64,000 nt of DNA, taken from assembly GCF_010093595.1 (NCBI RefSeq), contig NW_022985454.1, positions 952,202-1,016,201 on the forward strand, read 5' to 3'. The notes beneath the pieces are model-generated. The model saw only the letters and a program-made list of their open reading frames with translations. It made no database searches and was not told the origin of the DNA. Origin of the DNA: Mytilinidion resinicola (lineage: Eukaryota > Ascomycota > Dothideomycetes > Mytilinidiales > Mytilinidiaceae). The position numbers and the translations under genes were made by a program. Below are positions 33,426 to 46,100 of this stretch, piece by piece; within the stretch, counting starts at the first letter, position 1, and each line of letters opens with the position of its first letter.

Positions 33426-34444
33426 ATGTTGTCGTCCAGGATATCAAGATCGGTGAGTCTGCTTGCCCCCAGAGCTCTCGTGCATTTCTCTGACCTCATG
33501 CCATCAGTTTTTGCCCCGAGCCACATCCGCCGCGCGATGGACGCCTGCTGTCCGGAAGCCCTTCGGCTCAGCCTTCGTCAGGGGATACGCTGATGGCGGC
33601 GAGGAGAAGGTCAAGGGCTCGGTCATTGGTATTGACTTGGGCACCACCAACTCAGCCGTCGCCGTCATGGAGGGCAAGGTCCCGCGCATCATCGAAAACT
33701 CGGAAGGTATAATTGCTCCATCACTATCAAATATTTGAGCCAATGCTGACTCCATTTCTCGTAGGTACGAGGACAACACCATCCGTCGTCGGTTTCACAA
33801 AGGAGGGCGAGCGTCTCGTCGGTATCGCCGCAAAGCGACAAGCAGTCGTGAACCCGGAGAACACCCTTTTCGCCACCAAGCGTCTCATCGGCCGGAAGTT
33901 CACCGACGCTGAGGTGCAGCGCGACATCAAGGAGGTCCCATACAAGATTGTCCAGCACTCCAACGGTGACGCATGGCTCGAAGCACAGGGACAAAAGTAC
34001 TCGCCATCTCAGATTGGTGGCTTCGTTTTGGGAAAGATGAAGGAGACCGCCGAGGCATACCTGGGCAAGAACATCAAGAACGCCGTCGTCACTGTCCCCG
34101 CATACTTCAACGACTCGCAGCGTCAAGCCACCAAGGATGCCGGCCAGATCTCAGGTCTGAACGTGCTCCGTGTGGTCAACGAGCCCACTGCCGCTGCCCT
34201 TGCCTACGGTCTTGATAAGTCGACCGACAGTGTCATTGCCGTCTACGATCTTGGGGGAGGCACTTTCGATATCTCCATCCTCGAGATCCAGAATGGTGTC
34301 TTCGAGGTCAAGTCTACCAACGGCGACACCCATCTCGGTGGTGAGGACTTCGACATCACCCTCGTCCGCCATCTCGTCCAGCAATTCAAGAAGGAGCAAG
34401 GCATTGATCTGTCTGGTGACCGCATGGCCATCCAGCGAATCCGC

Positions 34445-34480
<36 letters not shown>

Positions 34481-35572
34481 TCGCTCCAGACCGACATCAA
34501 CCTGCCCTTCATCACTGCCGATGCCTCCGGACCGAAGCATATTAACTCCAAGATGTCCCGGTCACAACTTGAGCAGCTGGTTGATCCCCTGATCAGCAAG
34601 ACCGTTGAGCCAGTGCGCAAGGCCTTGAAGGATGCCAACCTCAAGGCCACTGACATCCAGGAGGTCATCCTCGTCGGTGGTATGACTCGTATGCCCAAGG
34701 TTACTGAGTCCGTGAAGAGCATCTTCGGCCGCGACCCGGCCAAGTCTGTCAACCCCGACGAGGCTGTTGCCATTGGTGCCGCTATCCAGGGTGCCGTCCT
34801 CTCCGGTGAGGTCACTGACCTCCTTCTCCTCGATGTCACTCCCCTATCCCTCGGCATCGAGACTCTCGGCGGTGTTTTCACTCGCTTGATCAACCGCAAC
34901 ACCACCATCCCCACCAAGAAGTCGCAAGTCTTTTCGACCGCTGCCGATTTCCAGAGCGCCGTCGAGATCAAGGTCTACCAGGGTGAGCGTGAGCTGGTCC
35001 GTGATAACAAGCTGTTGGGCAACTTCCAGCTTGTCGGCATCCCGCCTGCGCACCGTGGTGTCCCCCAAATTGAGGTCACCTTCGACATCGATGCCGACTC
35101 TATTGTGCATGTGCACGCCAAGGACAAGTCGACCGACAAGGATCAGTCCATCACCATCGCCTCTGGATCTGGTCTATCTGAGTCTGAAATTGACAACATG
35201 GTCAGCGACGCCGAGCGTTACCAGGAGTCCGATAAGGAGCGCAAGAACGCCATTGAAGCCGCCAACCGCGCCGACAGCGTTTTGAACGACACCGAGAAGG
35301 CCCTCAAGGAGTTCGAGGACCGCCTAGACAAGGCCGAGGCTGAGAAGATCCGAGAAAAGATTGCCAACCTGCGCGAGTTCGTCACCAAGAGCCAGTCTGG
35401 TGAGGGCTCTGCCACCGCCGCCGAGCTTAAGGAGAAGACCGATGAGGTTCAAACCGCCAGCTTGACCCTGTTCGACCAGATGCACAAGGCTCGCGCATCA
35501 GACTCAAACAACAGCAGCTCTGGCGAGCAAGGCCAGGCTGGTGAGAGCACCGAGGGCGAGAAGAAGCCATAG
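33426..35572 (+). CDS. SSC1: Mitochondrial Hsp70 chaperone
   Basis: A three-exon model (introns 33453-33507 and 33707-33764) gives 677 residues. It is the matrix Hsp70 that drives protein import and folding with Tim44, Mge1 and J-proteins. Seen: a basic presequence (about residues 1-45, RISRS...FVRGYA), [26 protein letters not shown] and [13 protein letters not shown] (the three Hsp70 signatures), SLGIETLGG, and a C-terminal lid ending in GEGEKKP instead of cytosolic EEVD. Introns split the presequence and the residues just after the first ATP-binding loop. Codon use is strongly C-ending, as expected for an abundant protein, which explains its long antisense shadow frames. Confidence 0.97.
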
Positions 35573-36413
35573 ATCTTTCACTAGCTAAAGTTTTATGTCT
35601 GTCTCCTCTCTCACAATTGGGCTCACTCTCGGCACTTAAAAAGCGGTCCTGTCATTTGCATCCTCTCGGTTTTTGGGATTTAGAAAGCGTCTTCCCTGTC
35701 CTTTTACTTGTACCTATAGCCTTGTTGTTCGATTCACCTCTCATGCGAAACGCCATCTCCCTTTATTGGCTCTGTCGTTTTATTATGGCGATTGGGAGAG
35801 TGTGGGGGAGTATCTGGAGGGAGTCGTCTGCTGCAATTTTGAACAAGGACGATACCGCTGGGGCCTAGATATCGGCTGCTGGAATTGTAAAATAGTAGTA
35901 GGGTGTGTGGGCATGAGGCCTAATGTCATATTCTCCCCTCATGGCGAGTTGCTGTTATTTGTTTCCCATCTATGATTGTTGAGTTCGTCAAATTCGCTTG
36001 AGTGACTACGCTAACTTCTGCAGTTTGATAAACACCGCTTGATGGTGGTTCGTCCCTAAAGTAGCTGTAGCGTATTGTTGAACTCTTTCACGATGAGAAT
36101 GGAGAGTGATTGTTTTAGCTGGGGAAATTTACACTAAAGATAGAATACGACTATGCCAAGGACGGTAAGGTGCCCAAGCTAGGCATCCCTAAACCACCCG
36201 CTGACTTGTGACGTCTCTCCCTCCCTCCCCCCTCTCTCCGCTCAGCTAGGCATAAACGTACAAGGGTTCCTTCTAGCTGTTCAACCCATTGAGACTAAAA
36301 CTCACATTCTACCAAGTTCATATAAAAGAAACAGGATTGAAAACCTGCGGTTTGTGGCAAAGCCCCGGCCGATTCCCAAGCCTGAAAGGCAAAGCAATCA
36401 ATCTGGCATCATA
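35573..36413. promoter_or_regulatory. Hsp70 3' flank and promoter of GNAT gene
   Basis: The first half is T-rich 3' flank. TATAAAAG at 36321-36328 lies 93 bp before the next ATG and is a plausible TATA box. No gene is seen. Confidence 0.5.
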
Positions 36414-37399
36414 ATGGAGTCTTCAACAGGAACAAAAACATCAGGTCTCCGATCCGAGATCCTTTCCAGGCCCGACTTCGAAGATCGCCCGGCTCTGAAC
36501 GCCGCCTTAACAAATCTAGTGAACGAAACATTCAGTCAAGTCAAAGCCGCGGATCCTAGCCTATGGGAGCCGTCTCAAATACGTCCTCGTTTTCCAGACT
36601 CTTCCAGCTTAACCACCATGCTCGGGCGGGCTGGAATGTGTGCCGTGATCTTCGACTCTGTCAATGGGACAGACATACCTGTCGCCACAGCAAGCGTCAT
36701 CCCAAGCGACAACGCTGAGCTCATTGGATCGTACTGGGACGATGGGAACTTAGTACGCCTTCCTATTCCTCTCAAATTCACTCTGCCTCAAATCTAATGG
36801 GCTAATCCGATCCAAAGCCCATCGAGTTCGAACTCCTTGCAGTAGTCTCGCATCCATCGCCGACGTATCGCAGGCGAGGGCTAGCAAGCCGTTGTTGCAA
36901 GATGCTTGAAGACTGCGTTTCGGCACTCCTCCAAGCCAGCTTTTCCGGCACTGATCCTAGCAAATCAGCAGCACGACCAAGCAAGAGTTGGCGACTAAGG
37001 CTCCACACCGTTGAAGAAGAATCGGTCGAGTACTGGCGGCGCCGGGGCTTCCAAGAGACCGGGCGGCACCCCTTACCCATCGGCACGTGGGGCTGCAAGA
37101 AGGAGCGCACTATAACGAGCATGATGCGAGACATTCCATTGGTCCCGGACTACACCGGAGTCTCGATACTAAACGAGGTTGAGTTTTCGAGGTACCAGGT
37201 GTCATTGCAGCCGTATCTTATCAACCAGGCCTTGACTGAGCAAGCAGCGAGTATTGCACGGCGACGTGAAGAGGGGCGGCCGGAGCCTGTATCCCGGAAA
37301 GGGCCTGATAGCGCGAGGAACGAAGATCTGGCAAGTGCATCGATACTTGACGAGCTGCGGGAAAGCTGTCGGGAGCTGCTAAAACCGGGCGTGCCTTAA
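36414..37399 (+). CDS. GNAT-family N-acetyltransferase
   Basis: A two-exon model (intron 36753-36817, GTACGC...AAAG, branch CTAAT) gives 306 residues. The second exon opens PIEFELLAVVSHPSPTYRRRGLA. Its 'YRRRGLASRC' is the R-x-x-G-x-A acetyl-CoA pyrophosphate loop of GNAT enzymes, preceded by a hydrophobic beta4 strand (FELLAVV). EEESVEYWRRRGF about 55 residues further matches the beta5-alpha4 region. The substrate is unknown. The ATG at 36414 is the first in frame and follows a TATA box. Confidence 0.8.
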
Positions 37400-37458
37400 G
37401 AGAGAGCCTGAGGCGTAATGTTTCGATATAGAGACTGCGGGAAAGCCTAGACGATGAA

Positions 37459-39096
37459 TTACAAAAGGCCTGAAGCAAGCATCACCAAAGTTCCGAATCC
37501 ATCTTCTCCTGCGAACCATTTCTCCCACGAGACTGGACTTCTCTTCAACCCATCGTATCCTCCTCTTATAACCATCAGCTCTCCGGTCTCGGATAGCCCG
37601 AAGATCTCCCTTTCCTGAACACTGCGGTCTATCTCTAATCGCCACTCGTGCGACGTCCTGCACTCCCACAATGCCTTTTTACACGGTAGGGGCACGAGGA
37701 TGAATTCCGGTAATGGAGATGGCCTGGGGCAATGCATCCCGCCTTCGATATCTAGGACCATCATGATGATTCTGAAGAGCACGTGAGTACTGCCACTCAA
37801 TCAGCGACGTCATGTCCGAAAAGTAGGCAAAAATACAAACCGCCGTTTTGACTCTTCGAATAGCCAATCCTGCCACAGTTGCTCCTCATCGACCGAACGC
37901 GAGGCACCTGACTGCGCAATATTTGCCGCTGGGTTGTCGTATGTTATGTCTCCGGATGCACATGATGCTATTGCGTCGGAAACGGCCTGCACTAGTTAAA
38001 TATGAGCGCATCATTGCACTTAAGAGTGGTATCTTTTTACCTTGAATGCTGGAAGGAGCGGTACGTGTATACTCCATTTTTCCAACTCACCATCAATCTC
38101 CATCATGATTGTGTATATCAGGAATACCTGTATCGCAGCCCAAAGCTCACGATCGTCGAATTGGTGGAGCTGTGTATCAATCAGCAGGACTCTATTAGTC
38201 TAAGGATTGCATCACATACATGCGTCAACACTCGGTCTCGTTCCATCTGGATAGTCCTCCACATGAAACCTTTAGACTCTTTCGTCCTTGTAGTGAACAT
38301 TTGCGCTACGCTCATACAATTTGCCAGAGTCTCTGGAAGAAAACCACCCACTGTACGATATTGAGGGTGGATGAATGGTGGGAAAGTCTCCCTACGAAGC
38401 ATCATCTCAGGATACGAGCGAATAATCCGGATCAAGAAATGGGAACACATTTCAGAACCAGACCTGGCCATCTTTCGTCGCACAATCGGTCTAAAGGGAG
38501 TTGAATCTGGTTCTGGAAGGTAGAGGCATCCTTCCGGAGGGATACAGTCATCCACGCTGGGTTGAAATATCTCAGAGATGTCTGGGAAAGTCATGTCGAT
38601 GGAGAACCCCGGGTCAATCTGGGGAGCCCATTTGGCAAGAAGGTCCATCGACATGCCATCGCTGTCTGAATGCAAAAGCTCTCCCAAGTGTGCCTCTCTA
38701 TTTACTGGCAGCGTTTGTTGCGAGCTTCTTGATAACGGCGGAGTGGTAGTCGAGTCACTATTGCTTCTCGTTGAAGGGCTATCCGATTCGCCTGCAGGTG
38801 AGCTCCGCTTTACGACCTTATCGTATCGACATTTGAGACCCCTGTGCTCGCATTTCGAGCATCGTGGTACTTTGGTATCACAGCGCGTCTTTGCACGTAC
38901 ACAGGAAGTGCAGGACCGTTTTTTAGAGCTCGAATTCCCAATCTGCTTTGATCGGCAATAGTAGCCGTGACGCTTGTAGGTGGATTCTACGTTCGTTAGA
39001 TTGGCTTCCCACGATTAAGATGACAATACCTTTTTCAAATCCTTTACCGCAAAGGGCGCATGCTAATCCACGTATCTTGGGGCTAACGGAGTCCAT
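37459..39096 (-). CDS. C2H2 + Zn2Cys6 transcription factor
   Basis: A five-exon model (introns 37772-37840, 37987-38040, 38170-38219, 38987-39029) gives 473 residues with a closed frame. The N terminus has a C2H2 finger, CALCGKGFEKESTYKRHGYYC (split by the 43-nt intron). The fungal binuclear cluster follows at once with C-x2-C-x6-C-x6-C-x2-C-x6-C spacing (CTSCVRAKTRC...CSKCEHRGLKC). This pairing is a known fungal regulator architecture. The C-terminal part (about residues 200-470) resembles the regulatory region of such factors (WQDWLFEESKRR). It is divergent from the MFS transporter with 383 bp between starts, suggesting local control. Confidence 0.9.
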
Positions 39097-39479
39097 GGTA
39101 TGTATATACAGTCTTCTACTACTCTTTGAATTTTGTAGGCATCGGCATTTTTTGAACTCTTGAAGGAACCCCGTGCTCCGGGACGGTAAGCCTTAACTTT
39201 AAATACAATTACACGGATTTCCGTGAAAATGGACCAAGGTTGGTCAGCTTTTTCGCATTACTAATTAGGCTTGCCGCAATTCAAGAGCCCTGATTGGCCT
39301 CTTTGCATCACCAAACGCGTACCTCTCTAGACGCATTCACGGGGTTTCAAAGTCGTGGTGAGTAACCATCAGTGAGATGGATTCGTCCTACCTTAAAGGG
39401 TACATGGCCTGGTCAGATATCCTATCTATTCATCCCAAATCTTTCCTGGCCTTTCACATACACACCCTACACAGTCAAA
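39097..39479. promoter_or_regulatory. Bidirectional promoter, regulator/exporter pair
   Basis: The 383-bp space separates the two divergent starts. Inverted CGG/CCG half-sites of a Zn2Cys6 factor may be present: TCCGGGACGG lies near 39176-39186, where TCCGGGA resembles a CGG/CCG core. No experimental support. Confidence 0.45.
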
Positions 39480-41574
39480 ATGACTATTTTACGAGACGCT
39501 GGCCTTGGTCAATTCATCCACTACGCGAGTGGAGGTAAATACTTCAAGCATCCAGAAGAATCGCCAAACTTCGACACAAGTTTTCTCCGAGAGGTCACCG
39601 ATTCAGAGTCTGCAAAACATGAGGCTCTCGATAGCCGACCCATTTCTCGGGATGGTGCCGCTTCTGCCCTCGATGTTGACTTGGAGAAATCACCCACAGC
39701 GAATCGAACGGCGACGAGATCAAAAGACGGTACTCTCCTAGTCGGATGGTACTCAGAGGGTAGGGAACCCACCGCAAGTCACACGAGTTTGACTTCTAGA
39801 GACTGACAGCATTTAGATGATGTAGAAAATCCGCTGAATTGGAGTCCGCTTAAGAAGTATAGTGTCGCGCTTATAATATGGTACGCCAGAAAATCCAGTC
39901 TAATTCTCAAGAATGAAGCTGACCTTGGCTCCTCTCAGTCTATATACTGTCTCGGTATATCTAGGCGCGGCGATCTTCTCATCTAGCCAGCCAGGTGTGA
40001 TGGAAGACTTTGGTGTTAGTCTGATCGCCTCATCGTTAGGAATGGCTCTTTACATACTTGCTTGTGGGTCTTGCAATCTCTGAGCTTTTATCGATATACC
40101 AACTGAATTGATTAGATGGAATTGGGCCCATGATCTTCTCCCCTTTGAGCGAGTTAGTATTCTCCCTGTACTTTCAATAGACCATACTCACAAAGAGCCC
40201 AGAATCCCCGCTATTGGTCGGACGACGCCTTACTTGATCACTTTCTTCATCCATGTTATCCTCCTCATTCCGACATCTCTCGTCGATAATTTCGCCGGCT
40301 TGCTGGTCTTGAGATTTCTACTCGGGTTCTTTGGTAACAATTTCCCAGACGCGAATTGTGAGTCTCATTTTTAACCGTTGACAGGTTCACCGTGCTTAGC
40401 AACGTCGGGAGCATCTTTCCAAGATATCGTATTCATTTCCACCCTACATCTTGATTGTACATGAGTACTCACTCATTTCAGTTTCCCGGCGAGCAGATGA
40501 CCTACATTATCGGCATCTGGGCAGCTATAAGTCAGAACGCTCCTATTCCTAACGGTGATCTCCCCATCTGACTGTTCACCAGCTTCCTGTGGACCATCCC
40601 TCGGTCCCCTCCTCGCTACTTTTAGCATCGAGCATTTCGACTGGCACTGGAGCCAATGGGAAATGCTCATGCTCTCCGGCCCCGTCCTCATCCTCATGGT
40701 TGCCGCCCTCCCCGAAACTTCCGCAGCCACCATCCTCCTCCGCCGCGCCCGACGCCTGCGAGCCGCGACCGGCAATCCTGCCATAAAATCGCAGTCGGAG
40801 ATCGACCAATCACACTTGTCTATCTCTTCCGTCACATTCAATGCTCTAGTCAAGCCGTGGGAGATTAACATCCTGGATCCCGCAATGCTGTTCACGACCT
40901 TCTATACCGGGCTCTTATACGGCATCTTCTACACCTTCTTCGAAGCCTTCCCCTTAGTTTACGAGGGCGTCTACCACTTCAGCGCCGGCGGCCTCTCGCT
41001 AGCCTTTCTGTCCGTCTTCGTCGCGCAAGTGACCATCGCACCATCGTACCTCCTACACTGGCGCTACGTGGTCCACCCCGGCATCAAAAAGAACGGAATC
41101 AAGCAGCTAGAAGACTTCCTCAAACCCGCGCTAGTATCCTGTTTCGCGCTGCCGATCGGGCTGTTCATCTTCGGTGCGTTTGTTGCGTTCCACCCCCTTA
41201 CTGTCTCTATACCCCGCCTGCTAATTCGTTGCGTTGCAGCATGGACCTCCCGCGCCTCGGTCCACTGGATCGTCTCCATGCTCGGCGTCTCCATCACCGG
41301 TTGCGGCATGTACGTGACGCTGCAGGTCATCTTCATCTACGTGCCGCTGTCGTACCCGAAGTACGCCGCCTCGCTGTTCGCGGCGAATGCGCTCGCGCGC
41401 AGCTTGTTTGCGTTTGCGGCCATTTTGTATGCGACGCCGATGTTTGAGAAGCTCGGGATTGATGGGGGCGTGAGCTTGCTGGCGGGCTGTACGGTGCTGT
41501 GTTGTGGGGGGATGTGGGTGCTGTATTATTGCGGGCCGTGGTTGAGGGCGCGTTCGAGGTTTGCGGTTGGTTGA
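39480..41574 (+). CDS. MFS multidrug/polyamine-type exporter (DHA1)
   Basis: A nine-exon model (introns 39760-39816, 39881-39938, 40064-40115, 40153-40202, 40334-40384, 40429-40481, 40531-40582, 41174-41239) gives 551 residues. Exons join exactly on family motifs: NPLNWSPLKKY, YGIGPMIFSPLSEIPAIGR, FLLGFFGSPCLATSGAS, SCGPSLGPLLATFSIEHFDWHW, AWTSRASVHWIV. These mark the plasma-membrane proton antiporter group containing Flr1/Tpo-type exporters, with 12 predicted helices and a long cytosolic N terminus (about 110 residues). The substrate cannot be read from sequence. It ends in LRARSRFAVG, typical of the group. Confidence 0.93.
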
Positions 41575-42595
41575 GGGCAAGGTCGAAGTTCGCGATTGGG
41601 TGAGTTTTAATTTTGGGTCATAAGAAGTTGACGCTGGGGGGGGGTTTTTTTTAGAGAGGAGTGGAGTCGCTACGTTGTTTCGAGAGAGTGCCATAATGCT
41701 TTTCCTTTGTGCATTGGTATGAAGGCATAGGAGGTTTGTAGATTGCTGTTTTGGGATAGATGGCGTCACCTCAGCTGGTTTAGCGACTTAATAGATTGCT
41801 CTAAATAATAGAAATGTATCTTGTTTCAATTCTAGAGAACATGACGAAACCAATAGCGGGTTTATAACTGAGCTGGGGCTCCTTTAAGCGGGTTGATTCC
41901 CGAAGCCTGCTGATCTGGTCATTATTCAAGGTGCCACCTTGGACGAAAGCATCGAACACAGACGGCGTAGTTCTTACAGGTCTACAAACTACACACCCGA
42001 CGTGAGCTTTTCCGAAGAAACGGAGGCGGTGCTGTCTGGGTGGACATGGTATTCGTTACAGACATGATCGGAAACTCTGCACAAGATTCGACATGCGCCG
42101 TCGTATTTTCAACTTTGTCAACATGCCGTGGTGTTCACCGCTATTATTGATAGGAGGAGAGAAGATGAGGAGGCTTGATGATTTTATTTTATTGCATTGT
42201 ACTGTCTTCGTTTTACCCCTGCTTAGCTCATCAGGTACTGAATGAAGCTGGTTTGATCGCCGATCCGGTATTGGAAGTCCAGCACATAGTTGACGACAAT
42301 GTTGTATTTCGCAAGGTCGAGACGGACGAGTCCCATAGTAAGTCTCGGAAGTACTTTTATCAAGTAGTCCCACGACTTGACTCACAACCTCCATCAGGTT
42401 AGTTGATAGTGAATCTCGACAAACTTCACATAAAACGATGGACGGCATTTTGGTGAATCGATCGCAGAGTTTCCAATTTCCATTTCTGTCTTCGACTGCC
42501 GACAGCAGGACACGCCCGACCATTATCAATAGCAAGGTTGAACCGTATTGGTTGCCCCAGGCCATAATTCCTACCCCTGGGTCATGAAGAGTGCG
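41575..42595. other. Intergenic, no gene seen
   Basis: A short G-run (41636-41644) then T-run follow the exporter stop. No domain-bearing frame is visible. Confidence 0.5.
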
Positions 42596-42598
42596 GAG

Positions 42599-42880
42599 CA
42601 GCTCAGTTCTGCCATAAGACCTTTATCGTAGTCTTTGTTAATGCTCGATATGGCTACGCCCATAAGTTTAACCCAACCCTATTAGTGATTTAATAACAAA
42701 GTAACCAGTATTGGTTTCCGGGGCCATTAACAGGATTTCCGAAGGGTGCTGTTCAGCTTCGTTCTGCCATAACTGGTAATGTTTAACGAATGCTCGATTT
42801 GGCCGGGCCCATGGGTGGACGTCTCCATCATTTCAATTGAGGATCTCTAAATAACCAGTGAGTGAAGCTTTCGGGAAGTT
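42599..42880. repeat. Two degenerate ~155-bp direct repeats
   Basis: AGCTCAGTTCTGCCATAA...AATGCTCGATATGG...TAACCAGTATTGG and, about 155 bp later, AGCTTCGTTCTGCCATAA...AATGCTCGATTTGG...TAACCAGTGAGTG occur in the same order. They mark the left edge of the repeat-rich block. Confidence 0.65.
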
Positions 42881-43159
42881 TCACCGACTCATAACGGATA
42901 AGTTCCCGAGAGTATGACTTTCGAATACCACCAAGGGCAGGCCGAGCCAGATACTGCGCGAATATCGCGACTTCGCACATGTGAAAATATCTCAAGTGGG
43001 AGTTTGTAAGATTTGTATCGATGCATACTGTAGTAAGGCCTTTGGTCCTACCTCAACAAAGCCCATAGTGTGATAAAATGAGATCGTTTTGTTCGGAGAT
43101 TCCCCACAAATTATACGCACTGGTGTCATGCAGATTATAGAGTTCCCTTCTTAGCGAAG

Positions 43160-46100
43160 ATATTTACCATATCAGGAAGCCTTCTTTCAAGATCGACACC
43201 AAGAAGAAGCAAAGCCATATGACGATGAACATGTATAGCTTTGATAGGCTTCCAAAGCCATCAGATTGCATGACTATAAGATTTAGATCAGCTACATCAG
43301 GAACTTTCTTGGGCCCTTGAGGTTTGTCCAGCGGCGATGTCATGATACCATGCGCCGGTTGTTTTGGAAGCAAATTTCAACGAACTCCATGAGCGAGGAT
43401 TAGAGTTGAGGTTTAGTGGACCTATGGTAGTCAAGCAGGTTTCTTTCAACGCTGATACCAGGAACCAGGCTCGAGCACATAATTTGTTCATGAAATAGAC
43501 TTTAGTAAGACCACAAAGCCACCATGTCAGGATATAGGTAACCTTTTCAATGGCGACCAAGCCACGCGAGCAACATAACTTGCTTGAGTCGATCTGACAC
43601 TTTCAATCGACTCCATAGCCATTTCGATTATGAGTGTTTCGACACGATCTGCAGCCATCTACCGCAGTCCGATCCGTTTTCGGTGTCTTTGAAGGTCCTC
43701 CGACGTAGAAACGAGTGTTTTCACCGCTACCGCAGCGAAATCTTGGCAGCTGGTGAAAAGTGGTGAGAACTCTTGTGTATTGCTATGTAGGAGGATGGGT
43801 ATATATAGGCGTGAAGGAGCCAAGCCAGCTAAGAGAAGGAACCCTGTTGAGCTGAAAGGTGACGCATGCAAGTTGAGGAATGGCGCTAAGGATGCGCTAG
43901 TACCGTAGCGTATGGACAGCTGCCAAATCTCGAGCATGTTACACTCGTGTTCGGTTTTCAAGAGCGACAACACCAGGAGGCCAAGTCTGGAGCCATCATG
44001 ATCTGCTCGCTAAGGCTTTGATGAACCTAAGAGTTCAATCGACCACAAAGCCTGCATGGTCTCTGGATGAAATGCTTTTTGGACACTAATTCCACTGGTG
44101 GTCTCCCGGGAACGCGCAACCACAACCATGCAACATTCAAAGAAGCGCTTTTCAGACAGCTTCCATGCCATTCTGTGTTGTAGACTTCTTGATCATGCCG
44201 GCGAAAAGTGGGTAGTCTCAACATCCGCCGCGCGAGCAGGCACAAGTCTGATCCATGATTCTCATTAGTGTTAGGTCGTGAATGGGCGTTATAGCAGCAA
44301 CAGAAACCCCAGGCACAAGTCCAGTCCATTTCTTCGTAGTGTCGGAAAGTTTGATGGCCTCTGAGACCAATTTACTTCATGTAACGCTGTGTTGATGCCT
44401 TCCTGTTCGTGGAACGCAAATGATGTAGACCATTTCGGTCACATGCATTTCTCGCTTAAACAGGTTGTGGTGGAAAAGAGGAGAATGCTCTATAAGGCTC
44501 TATAAAATCTTTGTTTCTCTGCAGTCAGGTGCGGACACATAGAATTGTTACGAAGATCTTTATGATGAGCTTTTGACGACTCTTTGGCTCACCAACTTGT
44601 GAAAATAGTTTAGCCAATGTCAAAAATCCCGCCGTGGTTCGAGAATGGGGAGCATAGGCACAGGCAGGAATTTCGAACCCTCGTTAGTGGTATACCAGAA
44701 AACTTTGAATAAAGCTTCAGGAGAGGCGTAACACATGGGGAGTCGTTGCAGCCAGCTGCCAATAATTCCTCATGGGATTGGAATGCCTCAATGTCAACCT
44801 CGGCATGAAGACAAATTTCATGTAAGTTCTGACATTCCATTTTGACAACCGAAATCTCGTCCGCTCAGGAAGCCATTATGAGTTCCGCTGGGAATTTCAA
44901 GTAAGATATCCGCGGACTGTAGCAGAAAAACATTTGGGCGAAGCTGGGAGCGTAAGTATTCTCGTTACACACTAGTCCTGCAGCTCCAGGCTGACTTCCA
45001 GCGAGCTCTTGCTCCTCAGGTCATTCTGCCTATCAGCTATGATTTCGATTCTTTCTTGCGAGCCAATCCACCAGACTCATAACATCTCTGCTAAAGTCAA
45101 GAATGAAACCCGGCAGCGTCCACAGGAAATAGAAATCAACGATGTTGTCCATGCCAACTCTGCAGAGCCACGTCCGAAGATCTCTACCGATACCGACTTA
45201 AAGAAATCGTACGGGTCTTATAGACGTTGGCGCAGTCATGATGCTAATTTGCACGCGAAGTCTGTCGTCGCCTTTTCGGCAAGCTTTCAGCATAGAATTT
45301 TGCTTGTAACATCTAAAACCCACGCTGTCGGCCATGTGACCACAGACATGCTTTTCTCCATCTGAAGTGTCGATATGGTACTCGGTATTCAGGGGCGCCG
45401 TAGAGGGGATACCTTCGCAATCACGCACACTCGACACCATTGGCCTATTCCTTACGGCTTTTAATCGATTTGCAGCACCATGACCAGTATTCCAGAGGGT
45501 GTTGGACTCAATATCCCATTGATAGACTGTTCTAGGGAAGGTCCAAACAGAGCCATGAAAGTGAGGGAAGGTGGTTTTACACTGGATCATTAGGGCTTCA
45601 AAGAGTCGATTCTAGTCATCCATGTCGAAGATTCCGATAGCAACCACCCCAGCAAACATGAATATCGAGTTGGCAAAGATATGAAATTAGGACTGCGCAA
45701 ATCTGATCGACTCGCCGCGCCATGTGTAGATGTGCTGACATCTTTCTACAAGCTGTCCATAGCCAGATCGTTGAGGAGAAATCCAAGCAGAGACATGTAA
45801 TCAGTGAATGAGAGTGCGTAACGGAAATCAGGGACACACACAGGCAAACTTTGGATCATAGATCTTCACCCCCAAAAAATTGGAAATTGATTTTTTCAAC
45901 AGCTACCGCACGAGCAGACCCAAGTCCGGCACCATCCGATGGGTCTCAGGACAATTTTTTTGATCCACACATGTTTGGTGCAGACATAGTATTTCAAATC
46001 GGTTGCGGTCCGATCATATCCACCAAGGCAAGCTTAACTAGAGATATCGTAGCGGGTATTGTTGGATTTTGCGCCAAACATGACCCCTTGATCGTTCGGG

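Noticed and set aside
34243..34971. Minus-strand frames inside the mitochondrial Hsp70
   Set aside because: Created by C-ending codon bias of a highly expressed gene; the plus strand has all three Hsp70 signatures.
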